DNA from: Mycothermus thermophilus
Lineage: Eukaryota > Ascomycota > Sordariomycetes > Sordariales > Chaetomiaceae
Assembly: GCA_011316235.1 (NCBI GenBank)
Contig: QQBE01000001.1
Span: forward strand, 2,418,001 to 2,482,000
Direction of reading: 5' to 3'
DNA length: 64,000 bases
The position numbers were made by a program, and so were the translations under genes. Shown here piece after piece: positions 1 to 10,067 of this stretch. Each line of letters begins with the position of its first letter. The first letter of the stretch is position 1. A model generated the notes under the pieces. The model was given only the letters and a program-made list of their open reading frames with translations, was not told the origin of the DNA and did no database searches.

Positions 1-1421
1 TGAGTTGGAGCGTTGGTAGGTGGGAGACACAAAGTTCATGGGAGGATTGGTGTTTGAGGGTTTCGAGCCAAAGACTTGCTGCCAGGCCTGCCAGGCAGGA
101 TAGTGGAGTCTCTTTTCCTTCCAAGTCTCGCAATCCTTCGAAGCCAGCCGTGAACGAGGTGCCTCTTCTTCTCAATCTCCGTCTTCCATGTCGCCGTTCT
201 TCCTGGTCCCAGACAAACGGCAAGGAGGATAGTTAGGCAAAGGCAGTCTTATTCTCACACCAGCCCGGCTCACCTCGCTTCTTTTCTTCACGGAACCTTG
301 CTTCTCCTCCACCGTGACGTTTGCACCTCGAGCTGAACCTGTTAGGGCACATCACACACACCATCCATGACTCGATGAGAACACAGATGCCCTGGATGCT
401 TCTCACGCATGACGCAGGCAGGTAAGCATCAGCGCAGGCTTGTCAAACCACCTAGTTCCCTTCGCACCTACTTGTAGATGACATTCAGTCTGGAGGCCAG
501 TGGCCTTGAGGGCGGGTCATTAAGGCGTCGTCAACACATGAATGCCATATACCACCATCCAAGCGCATCAAGCTTATAACAAACATTGTGAAGTCTTTAA
601 CTAAGGTATTTAACGAGTGAGTGAATGAGTCAGACACCCCAGCGACTGAGGTTCCGTCCATGGTTTACACATAGTAACTTCACACATTCATCACCGACAG
701 GTCCTCCCACCTCCTTCTGCTCTCTGGCTGAATTTCTCATTCAGGCAACCACCTACCTAGGTAACCTAGAGATTTCTCTGCCCACCAGGGTTGGAGTCAT
801 GCAGTGCGTGCATGCATGCAAACGTGACGATATCAACCCTGGCCCGGCTGGTCGGGCATCATTCTTCTAGACACTGGAACGCAAAACGGCTTACCTCGGT
901 GGGCTGTCAGTCTTTGTGTGAGCGGACTGCACGCTTCAGTTCCAGTGGAGGGTTGGCCGTGGTGCAAATCGTTAATCAAACTGCCCCCTGTAGTTGCTTG
1001 ATAGGATCGCAAGTCCAGTTTCCAGTGTGTCACAACCACCCACCAGGCAGTCCACAACGAATCCTCCTAGTTTGTTTATCACCGTTCAACAAAACACAGA
1101 ATCCCAACCAACTCATCTTGCCGAGGTTGAAAGATAAGCTCAAGTTCGGTAGGCATAGGTATGGCTGTGCAACCTGAAGCCGGGGAGGGTTCCATCCGCT
1201 GAAAGAGGCAGCCGACTTCGGAGTGTGTGAATCACACGCTCGCGCACAATCACTATTACTCATTTCGGCAGGACCATGACATCATCATCCGGTTCCCCCC
1301 GGCTCTGACTCCTCCGTCAGGCCCCCTCATCATGCCAGGTACCAACAACACCACCACAATGCCGCGATACGCGAACATGCCCATGTGACTCGTCCGATGA
1401 AAGGAGGCAAAATTCCATGAC

Positions 1422-1453
1422 TGAGTCATAACTTGGACACGTCAATATAAATA
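1422..1453 (+). promoter_or_regulatory. Gcn4/CPC-1-type site next to a TATA box
   Basis: TGAGTCA at 1422-1428 is the AP-1/Gcn4 consensus. It lies 17 bases upstream of TATAAATA at 1446-1453, and a pyrimidine-rich leader follows on the plus strand. The spacing resembles a core promoter with an activator site. Its target transcript is not established. Confidence 0.35.
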
Positions 1454-1868
1454 CCTGACCAGCCGACGTTGACATGAATAGATGCCCATCTTCAAAATAG
1501 TTGTTTGTTTGAAAGGCTTTCCTTCTGCTTTCTGTCAACATCCTTTCCCTTCTCCCTTGGGCTGAGCACTCTAGGTTTATTACTTTGACGTCCTGTCGCG
1601 AATAACTACCTGACCGGGGCCCCATCACCCAGCTTTTCTCTTGCCCTTGGTTGTCTCCAGCCGACAGCATCCTCCAATATCTCAGACAACCCAACTTACA
1701 GAGACAGCCTGCAAACAGTATCCACAGACAGGACAGCCGACAGACTGACTCGGTTCAACACAACCACCCGGGAAACAGCAGCCCAGGCAGAAACGGTTCC
1801 GACAACACCATCACCACACCAACGCCGGAAATAAAATCCCAGCGAAAAGACGCCCGTTCACCCAGGAC

Positions 1869-2045
1869 ATGGGAATCTACGCGGAGTTGACAACTGGTGG
1901 GATGGAGGAAACTAACACACGATCGCAGGGACGCAAGACGGAACAAGAGGCGAACGGTCATGAGCGTTTGAGATTCAATTCAACGACTACTTTCAAAACG
2001 ATGCGAAACGACGCTACTCCTCCTCAAACGAACCCGGTTCGCTGA
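1869..2045 (+). CDS. Possible small ORF, 58 residues
   Basis: An ATG-started frame of 58 codons ends in TGA at 2043. The product is hydrophilic, rich in Thr, Asn, Arg and Glu, starts MGIYAELTTGG and has no Cys, signal peptide or membrane segment. It lies about 415 bases downstream of the TATA box at 1446, so it would have a long leader. I recognise no family. A chance frame is quite possible; the only support is the promoter-like sequence before it. Confidence 0.2.
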   Translation: MGIYAELTTGGMEETNTRSQGRKTEQEANGHERLRFNSTTTFKTMRNDATPPQTNPVR

Positions 2046-2244
2046 CACGGGATCCTTAGACAGAGATAAACCATGGAGGCAAACAACAAGATACTGAATC
2101 CAACCCGAATTACCCGAAGCAGGTCAGAATAAGAACATAAGGCTGAAAAATCCCCTCCCTCAGGAGAGCAAGCGCGTCACACACTGAGGGGGCCATTGTG
2201 TCGTTCCCAAAGACAAGAGAGAGAAAAAAACGAACAACTTTTGT

Positions 2245-3027
2245 TCACTCCGTTGCGCCGTGAGCCAGCGCGATGCGCTTCCAGTGGTCGCGCTCGGCCG
2301 TCAGCCTCACGATGGTGGCCTCTAGCTCTTCGAGACGAGCCGCCTTGCGCTCGCGGGACTTGCGCGCGGCAAGAGTGTTGCGGGCTCGCTTCATGGCGAC
2401 GATGTCCGTGGGATCATCGACAATGATGGGAGGCAGGGGCTTATCGCGGCGGCGAGAGCTGACGCCCGAGATGGACGACGGGCGACTCGAGGGCGGCGAG
2501 ACGACGGTCGACGACTTGCGCCTGTGCGCCGAAGTCGCCGACGAGAGCTCGATGTCGTCCGACTTGGTGGCCGGCGAGGTTTCGGCGCTGGACACCACCT
2601 TCGGCGCAGTCACCGGCTTGGGGTCGGGCTGCGGGAAGAGGGGGAACCAGGTGTCCGCCGCGCTGGCATCCAAGTCGGAACTCCCAAAGTTGGGCGAGAC
2701 GTCGAACGAATCGCCAAACTCAGGAGACCCGTTGTACAGGGACGGCGACGTGAGTGCAGTCAGGGCAGCCGAGTTGGGCGCCGACATGAAGGGCGGGTCC
2801 TGGATCAGCAGATCCTGGGGCGAGACGGTGCCCATGTTAGGGGCGCCGGTGGCCGGACTGCACGAGAAATCAAAGACGCTCGGGAGGGCTGGGGACGAGT
2901 ACGCCGAAGCGCTGCCCTCAAAGGCGGAGAAATCGCCCAGGTCGAGGTCTGGAGATGCGTGTAAGCCTCGCAGTCCGAGACCGATGGGAGGATGCGCAGC
3001 TTTGTGTGGCATACCTTGGATGTTCAT
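2245..3027 (-). CDS. cpc-1: CPC-1/GCN4-type bZIP transcription factor
   Basis: This is the master regulator of general amino acid control (cross-pathway control), a nuclear protein binding TGACTCA sites. The C-terminus carries a complete bZIP: a basic region with KRARNTLAARKSRERKA, then a short leucine zipper ending the protein. An acidic and aromatic segment around ADTWFPLFPQ matches the activation region of this family. I place the start at 3027: exon 1 is 3015-3027 (13 bases) and exon 2 is 2245-2948. The 66-base intron (GTATGC..CTCCAG) has no in-frame stop, so the frame reads through it. The spliced product is 238 residues, close to the 270-280 usual in the family. The frame stays open to about 3885 but has no in-frame ATG there, so I take that part as leader. 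Confidence 0.9.
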   Translation of the reverse strand: MNIQGMPHKAAHPPIGLGLRGLHASPDLDLGDFSAFEGSASAYSSPALPSVFDFSCSPATGAPNMGTVSPQDLLIQDPPFMSAPNSAALTALTSPSLYNGSPEFGDSFDVSPNFGSSDLDASAADTWFPLFPQPDPKPVTAPKVVSSAETSPATKSDDIELSSATSAHRRKSSTVVSPPSSRPSSISGVSSRRRDKPLPPIIVDDPTDIVAMKRARNTLAARKSRERKAARLEELEATIVRLTAERDHWKRIALAHGATE

Positions 3028-3331
3028 CTTGCCTCGCGGGACGCTCCCGGTGCTCTGCGAGAACAAAGGAACAGGGGGACGCGCAGGGCGGGCGGGCTGC
3101 TTGCCGAGGGAACTCAGGGCAGCGGACGATGCCGGAGCGGACGAGGCGTAAAGATGTTGCGGAAGAGCTGTCTGCGGGGAAGAGCTGAGCCGATGGGGAG
3201 TAGCCGAAGAAGTCGTCGCGTGTCCGGCGGCGGGCAAGGGTAATTGCTGCTGCGGAAACAACGGCGGCTGGTTGGCGAGCTGAGTGGTGGTCTGCTTCAC
3301 GCTTCCGGCGGAAGGCTGGCGTGTGGAGCGA

Positions 3332-3460
3332 CTAGGTTGACGAGGCGGTTTGGTCGGCTGCGGGAACAGAACAAAGTCCTGTTGAGGCGGCGGCAGGTGC
3401 TGGAGTGGCAGTGGTTGCGCGGATGTAGCCGGCAGGCTCGAGGAACTGGAGGGAAGCCAT
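3332..3460 (-). promoter_or_regulatory. Upstream ORF 2 in the cpc-1 leader (42 codons)
   Basis: An ATG in a strong context (CACCATGGC) at 3460 opens a 42-codon frame ending in TAG at 3332. It lies 304 bases upstream of the cpc-1 start and in a different frame. N. crassa cpc-1 and related genes have a second, longer uORF of about this size that blocks ribosomes under amino acid sufficiency. Size, order and position fit; translation itself is inferred. Confidence 0.7.
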
Positions 3461-3700
3461 GGTGACTGTTGGGAATCCGTGGTGAAGACTGGAAAGTCTT
3501 GGCCGGGAATGGCGGCGGTGTTGGGCGAAGAACCGAAGCGCTGGCGTGGAAGCACGGTGCTTGAGTTCAGTTCAACCTCGGGAGGAGGATGAGCTGAGTT
3601 GTGTGGTTGAGCGGGGAGATGGCGAAACAAAAAACCTTGGGAAGTTATTTTGACGACTTTGCTGACGCAAGTCGAGAAGGAGCTGGGAGGGGAAGATGGT

Positions 3701-3712
3701 TTAGTAACGCAT
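3701..3712 (-). promoter_or_regulatory. Upstream ORF 1 in the cpc-1 leader (3 codons)
   Basis: ATG CGT TAC TAA encodes Met-Arg-Tyr and a stop. It is the first ATG in the presumed leader and lies 240 bases upstream of uORF2. Yeast GCN4 also begins its leader with a three-codon uORF that lets ribosomes resume scanning. The role here is inferred from that arrangement. Confidence 0.6.
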
Positions 3713-3973
3713 CTTGGATTGCTGTCTGGATTGCCCTCAAGATGTGTCTGTGTGTCTGGTGGTTTGGGGTTGGAGAAAGAAAGAGGAGAGAGAGGGGAAG
3801 AGCAGACAAGCGAGGATGCGGAGGTGCACGACTTTTCAATCGCAATCAGGCAGCGAAGGCACCGCGAGGCAGCACGCCCCTCCAACCCTCCACCTTCCGC
3901 ACGCTCTCAGGGTTTCCAGGCCGAGCCCGTGTTTGATTGGCTGGGCGTTTCGGGCAGCCCCAAACGGCAAGTG

Positions 3974-3980
3974 TGACTCA
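3974..3980 (-). promoter_or_regulatory. TGACTCA (CPC-1/Gcn4 site) upstream of cpc-1
   Basis: A perfect TGACTCA lies 262 bases upstream of uORF1 and 947 bases upstream of the cpc-1 start. This is the recognition site of the protein encoded by the gene itself, which fits autoregulation as reported for this family. The same heptamer or its complement also occurs at 626, 1422, 5291 and 13341, so a single match is only moderate evidence. Confidence 0.5.
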
Positions 3981-6466
3981 CACATCCCCCGGCTCTGCTC
4001 CTAGGGGGCCCACTTTTTGGTTTGCGCAGGTCAGCCAAAACGCGCATGAAGCATTCCTGGAATGCCATGCAATTTGGACTTTTCCCCAGTGTCAGACTGC
4101 GAAACAATATCAGACAGCGTCTCAGAAGAGTGCCTGGACACGCATGCTTTGACTGTTTCCGACTCCTGGCTTCAATGTGGCCGGTTTGTCTTTGTCCCTG
4201 AAAGCCGAGGCTGCTTTGTGCGCGCAAAAGACGCTCAACTTTTTCTCTCTGATGGAGTCTGGAAATCCGCGAACCGTCGCCGATCACTTCCTCCAGCACA
4301 GCCCCACAAGGCATGTCCCGTCGCCGCGGCCAAGCCAATCGATCCTGAGGATTCCGCCCCACCGCGCCAGGCATTCGGCCAGGCTTACGCCGACGGCACG
4401 GAACCAGACGCAAGTCGCAGAACACCCTCCACCAGTGAAGGGCGTGGCATGTCAAAATCAAGCATCCATTGGGGAAAGTCGCAGAAGGTGTGTTGACAGG
4501 AGAAGAGGACACGCTTCTCCTTTGGACAAGACCACGAAGTAACTAATGGCTTGCGCGGCGTCTGACGTCCTCCTGACAACGCACGCGCAAGCTGGAAACC
4601 AGCATGCGACGTCCGGTGACGAACTAGACCCAAAAACGCCATGGAAGCCAATGGGGCATGGGAGGGAATCTTTTGGTTGTCCGATTAATTGAGGACGTCG
4701 GATTCTCAAATCCCGCTGGAAATTTCGTGTTCCCATCGCCGCCAACAACCTCCATTCTTCAGCCCTACTCCGCAAGTAGCGGTCCTCTCCCTGCATACGC
4801 AGTGAGCGCTGTGCAACCCAGGGAAGACAAAATGTGTCCTTTCGCGCTGCTCCGCCTCATCCGTCCACAGCCGGAGATCTGCTACCTTAGGGCTGAGTGG
4901 CTGTTGTCCTTCCACCATGAAACGCTGTCCTATCCCGAAAGTCCTGTCCATCCCCAGAGGATTGACATACTCAGGACTCGAACCGTAAAAAATAGTGTGG
5001 CAGTGAGAAACCAAGATGGGTTCTAGACCACCAGCTCTTCTGCTCCATCTGTAGATACCTCAGGTCCATTTCGTATAACCTCCAAAAGCGCACACCGCGA
5101 CACATCCATGCCCCATTGACAAACAATGGCGAATCAAAACCCCCCAATTGCCCCAGCGCACAGAAGAGAGGGAAGAAAAAGACACCGGCGATGCTTGTTG
5201 CTCTGCCGCAAAACGCAACCTACTGGTAAATCCCGGGAAGTGAATTGGCTTTGCCGGGTTGTCTCGCTTCTGCGTTCTGCTGCTGCGCCATGACTCATCC
5301 TTGCCCCGGCTAAAAACGCATGCAAGCGCAGCTTGCAGTTTCCAGTTACTTGCTTGCTTGCTTGGTTTCGTTTTGCTTGCCGGCAGGACAGCTTGGCCAG
5401 GCCAGGGCTTTTGCCGCGTCCGTCCCGATCGATGATGAGCTGCGCGATCGACCTAACGAAGGCCGACAAGCACTCCGTATCCCGTGCACTGCATGTAACC
5501 CACGTGCTGGGGGATTTCTTGTCCATTTTTGGCTTCTGGAACTTGCCGGTGCTAGCTGATGTAACCTGCGAGTGGTGGACGTTCGGGTTACGAGGTGTGA
5601 GGGTGAGATTGTGGGCTCTGCTGCCGTGCAATTCAACATCTCCAAGGCGTAGGGTGGCAAAACCCTCCACTTCTGATAGGTATCCGAGTCAGCCGATTGC
5701 CGTCCCTCCATCATGAGGCGAATTGACAAGAAAATTCGCGACGGTGGCATTAAACAGGAAGGGAGCGTACCAGGGCAAAGAACTGACTGAATGGGGCCAG
5801 TGGATAGGTGCTAGGCTTCGGCGGCGACAGCTCCGTGCCATGCCGGATCTCCGGTCTTGAACTCCGGTGCCGATTCCGAAGTTTTGCCATCGCCACTCCG
5901 GGGCAGAGGGAAGCTGGCGAACACGTGATGGTCTGATGCCAATCTTGGAATAAGTTCATCAGAACCCCGGATACATCCAGAAAAGAGATGAGATCAAATA
6001 GAACTCCAGATCGATCAAGATCAACAAAACGGCCCGTCCCGTTCCCCAAGCCAGATTCAGGAACCGGAGATCAGCCCAGGCACCATTATCCCTTTGATGA
6101 GATCATGTGCCTCCTTTCAAGTTGGAGTCATAGATGCTTAAGACAATGCCTTTGTTACTCATGTCGAGGGACCCCTGACCATCCATGGCGTCATTCCAAA
6201 GGAAAGCAAGCACATGGTCTCTACATACTTTTACACATATCGTACGAAGTCCGTCGGTCGTTATAGAGCATGCCATGCAGAATCCCAACCCTTCTCCAAG
6301 CTATGCTGTCCATCATAATAAGGATCCCCAAAAAGATGAAAAGCAATCTCATCCCCATGACAATTCCAAAAAGATTTTCCAGCCATCGCGCGAGAGTATC
6401 CCAGTTTCGTACCCGAGTATCCAAAGCAAACGCCAAACAAATGAGGTGTCATCTTCCCAAACCCGT
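3981..6466. other. Intergenic stretch, no gene seen
   Basis: This 2.5 kb lies between the cpc-1 promoter and the 3' end of the next minus-strand gene. Frames up to about 200 codons exist on both strands but their products have no domain-like pattern and overlap one another. TGACTCA occurs at 5291. I see no RNA gene or repeat. Confidence 0.6.
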
Positions 6467-8208
6467 TTAAAGTCCCCCCGTTTCTCTCCTTGTCAGGGGC
6501 ATAGGCTGCACCTCACTGAGAGGCACCGCCTGCTCGGCCGCATCATAGGTGCCGCTGCCTTTCTCATTCTCCTCCTCCAGCGCTTCCTTCATGATCTCAT
6601 TCTTCCTCCGCACCGCCTCCCAGGCCCTATTCCCCTTCTTCGCCTCATGGATCGCCTCGTCCAGCCACTTGCGCCACTGCTTTGTCCCCGGCATCGCGCC
6701 GCTTCGCTCCACCCACGCCGTCTTCTTCGTCTCGCGGACCGCGTACCATAACGTCCTCGTAAAGCTGGGAATACCTTCGCGTGGGTCGTCGGGATTGGTG
6801 GGTTTGTCCGCGTTGAGTGCGTCCTTGGGTGTGATGTCCTTGACTTTGTACCGGCTCAGGTCCCAGAATTTCTTGTCCGGGAGCAGGCTCATAAGCCAGT
6901 AGAGCGCATTAAGCAGGATATACGAGCCTCCAATCATGGCCTGGCTCTCCCATCCACAGTTTCCCAGCAACACGACCGACACCATGAGTAGGAACATCCC
7001 CAATCCCATGAAGGCGCGGTAATATTGTGTGGGCACGACATACTCGCACTCCTCCGTGCCCGAGTACAGCTCGCGCGCCACTTCCTCGGTACACTTGACC
7101 AACAAAAAAGCACCCTCGCGTGTGCGGATTACTACGTCGCCCTTGGGCACTTTGTTGGTCTGGTTCCGATGCATGAGGACAGGGCGCCACCACGACGCAT
7201 AACAGATTACCGTGCTGGCGAGGGCCATACCCACGATCGCGACGATGGCGGTGCCGTCATGCCAATAGGCGGCTAAGGCGATGATGGCGATGGTTAGAAG
7301 GAAGGAGAAGACGCTGAGGAAGTGCTCTGGCGAGGATCGGCGTGGCGGGACGTTATAGTCATCATCATCCTCATCAACGGCCATGGTCTGGGTCATGTCG
7401 CGCGCATGCGCGGTAAGGGGCCGATCCGAAACTGACTCCTGGTCTTGGGAGTCATCAGGCGGCGAGTTGGTGGTGTTGGCTTGGGCAGTTGGTTCAGAGA
7501 GGGAGGCAGGCGCCGGTGGAGGTTGTTGGCCTTGCTCGACATCATCCACAAAGTGCACGGTGTGCCTGGTTCGTTGCGAGGACTCTGTCGCGGTCCGGTT
7601 CCTGTCGACGCCGCTCGTTGCTTCCTCATCCTCCTGCACTTGCGTGTTTTTCGCTCTCCTCTTCCTCAGCCCCACCGCCTCGCCAACGACAGTTCCCAAG
7701 TCCTTCGTCCTTGCCCACAGACCATCAAACCAGTCCTTCCCACCCCCTGTGGTTTTCTTCTTCTTCTTCCTCTTCTTTGTCCGCTCTGTGTGCGAGATCT
7801 CGAGCACCTTGAATGAAAATGGCTTGAACTCGTCGAGGGGGTGCATGATGTTGGCAAAGAAACCAACTGAGTCGAGGACAATGCCATTATAGACACCGGC
7901 CATCTTGGCTGTGACCTCAGGGAGACGCTGAGGTCGGGCGGTCCGCAACAGGGCCTGAGGGGCGGGAATAATTCGTGGAAGCAAGCAAAGCTTGGACGCC
8001 GTTATCGTCTGAGCATGGCCAGCCACCGATGATTCGCCGATGATGGCGAGCAGAGTAATCACGTCGAAGCGCCACCCGGGGAGGTCTTGCTTGCCCCAAG
8101 GGAACCTGGGAAGGAGTGTTAATGCCTGCGTTTCTTTTTATCCCAGGGCAACGGGTGAACTTACCAGGCGAGGGCCCCGGTTGGGGCATCACCACTTTCG
8201 TCCGCCAT
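6467..8208 (-). CDS. Fungal membrane protein of unknown function
   Basis: Two exons: 8165-8208 (14 codons and two bases) and 6467-8105, separated by a 59-base intron with clear GTAAGT and CCCAG ends. The product is 560 residues. The N-terminus starts MADESGDAPTGALAW and continues into a Trp- and Gly-rich segment and a hydrophobic stretch. A run of Lys (residues about 125-135) precedes an acidic, low-complexity middle. At least three hydrophobic segments follow in the second half, between about residues 290 and 410, and a charged helical region ends the protein. The topology suggests an integral membrane protein with long cytosolic parts. I do not recognise the family. The start has a good context (GCCATGGC). 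Confidence 0.8.
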
Positions 8209-9806
8209 GGCGGTTGGAAATTAAGCCAAGCAGATTGGCTCAGTGAGGTTGCTTCCTGATGTCCAACTGTAACAAGAACAGCAAAGACGATGAGACAGCT
8301 TGACGCGTCAAGGCCGGGCTTAGAAAGCCTCTGTAGAGACCGTGAAGCGCTCTGTAAGACAGGGCAGCAGCAGCACGAGTCGTCAGTGAACTTGCTCGTA
8401 GTTGTCTATCCGTGGATTAACTCGTGTCGTTTTAGCGCAACGCCAGGTCAAGGCGGCTTGAGCCGACGAATGGGTGGATAAGCCGTCGTGAGTTGATCTC
8501 AGGTCGAAGGTATCGCCGACTGCTCCCCTTAAGTATTTGTCTCCTTGAGACTCCAAAAATCCAAGGACCAAGAGCTTCAGGCCGTGATATCAAAAATGAT
8601 GTGGTGATGTCTTAAAGCCCACCACCTGAAACCAACAGCACAAAACAAAAGAAGCGAACCCGAAGAGTTTCAAATTCTCCAGCCCGTCATCAGGCTGGGC
8701 CCGTGAGCCGCAGTAATCCGACCTGATGGCGACAAACGACGAGACAAAGCTCTGGGGCCGCCCATCGCGAGGTGGTCGGGCCGCCTGACGGGAGAGGGGA
8801 GACCCGCCCATGCAGCCAACAGGGGGTGCCATTGCATCGCTAGCGTTCAGCGCGCTCCCCGGTGTGGGCAGTTGGCGCCACAGCCGCAGCCTCAAACACT
8901 GCAGGCCGCGGACCTGAGGCTTGGAGGAGGAGATGACGACGACTATGGTGACGAGAAGATTGGAAGAAAGGGGGAGAAAGAGGAAATGCCGTTGAGAGTG
9001 CTTGGAAGATTTTCCAAGATCGGGAATTCTTTCTGCTCTCTCTGGGTCACGGCAGGTCCAACCCTAGGGAAGGAACACCATCTGGGCAGGCGCGACCGCC
9101 TATGAACAGCAAAATCATCCTCGAGATGAACCGGGGCTTCACCTGCAGCGTCTACACAGTGCATACATCCAGCTGTGAGGCATCTGATCAGGCTCCATCG
9201 ACCGTGTTCTTTCATCCAGACACATGATGTGTCCTGTCGCTCGGAGTTTCCGCGATTGCGCTTTTGCCTCGACTGCCTGGACCTGACCGAAACCAACAGC
9301 AAAACAGTTGGTTATACGGACCGGGATATCAGATGAACGCCCCCAGCCACAATTCATTGGGTGAAGCAACAATGAACCGGGGTTGAGCTGTGCGACCATC
9401 TCAGCCCAGTAACACAACACGTGATGATGCTTGAGGTTGCCCACCTACTCCGTACACTTGCCGCGTTGTTGAGTGGAAATTTCAGCATTTTGTTTTAAAA
9501 CCAGCGGCGGGGTTGATGAGATCCTTACCTCAGAGGGGAAATGGATAACATGACAAACATGCAACTTGTGGCCTTTTTGTTTGTTGCTTTCCGGCAACTT
9601 CAAGCCATCCAGTGGCCTCGAGGCTTTGGGGTAGCAGCGGCCGCTGAGTGCCGGTTGCCACCCAGCCTGCAGCGAGGGAGTGCCGACCAACAGCTGAGGC
9701 GCAGCACGGGGCATATTGTGAGTACCTAAGCCGAAGCACCACGGCCATCTTGTTGATGATGATGATGGAAGGGTGAACTTATATGATTCTGCCCAGGTGG
9801 CAAGTG
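8209..9806. other. Intergenic stretch, no gene seen
   Basis: This 1.6 kb separates the start of the membrane protein gene from the region beyond the 3' end of the adenosine deaminase gene. No frame has recognisable content. It should hold the promoter of the 8208 gene, but I see no clear TATA box near that start. Confidence 0.55.
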
Positions 9807-9869
9807 TTATTCGTATTGAAGAAAAGGCGAGGAGACTAAAAGAAAGGAAAGCAACAGAAAAGATTGAAT

Positions 9870-10012
9870 AGACATGGAAAAACATACCCGACGCACACCA
9901 TCTCCTTTCGCCTCGTCTTCGGTCGTTGCCTTACTCCCCAACCCGGCCTTCTCACGAACCGTCAACTCCCGAGCCGCAATCCGCTTGCACACTCCTTCCA
10001 TATGTCCTTCCA
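9870..10012 (-). other. Possible alternative last exon or exon remnant of the deaminase gene
   Basis: Just downstream of the deaminase stop, a minus-strand frame encodes a segment (EGVCKRIAARELT) resembling the last-exon segment EEFCKEIVAGKFT. A splice from a donor inside the last exon (GTGAGG, first base at 10084) to an acceptor ending at 10013 (TTTGTTAG) would join it in frame. It may be an alternative terminal exon or a duplicated remnant. Similarity is short and judged by eye. Confidence 0.3.
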
Positions 10013-10067
10013 ATGTCGCTAACAAAGCAGTAAACATGACAAGCATATCGTAACCAGCTCACACCTA

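Larger units (their letters stand above)
1..2244. other. Non-coding stretch left of cpc-1
   Basis: No gene is supported over the first 1.4 kb. The open frames there are short and show no recognisable domain. From about 1420 the plus strand looks like a promoter and leader: a TGAGTCA site, a TATAAATA box and pyrimidine-rich stretches. A 58-codon frame at 1869-2045, listed separately, follows. The stretch ends at the cpc-1 stop codon, so any plus-strand transcript would converge on cpc-1. Confidence 0.5.

Noticed and set aside
3028..3885. Upstream extension of the cpc-1 reading frame to 546 codons
   Set aside because: It has no in-frame ATG before 3027, reads as a pyrimidine-rich leader, and the family is about 240-280 residues long.
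3907..4512. 201-codon minus-strand frame upstream of cpc-1
   Set aside because: It lies in the probable cpc-1 promoter and its product has no domain-like sequence.
4960..5000. tRNA T-arm-like sequence (GGACTCGAACC)
   Set aside because: The flanking bases cannot form the T stem or acceptor stem, and no D-arm or anticodon arm is found nearby.
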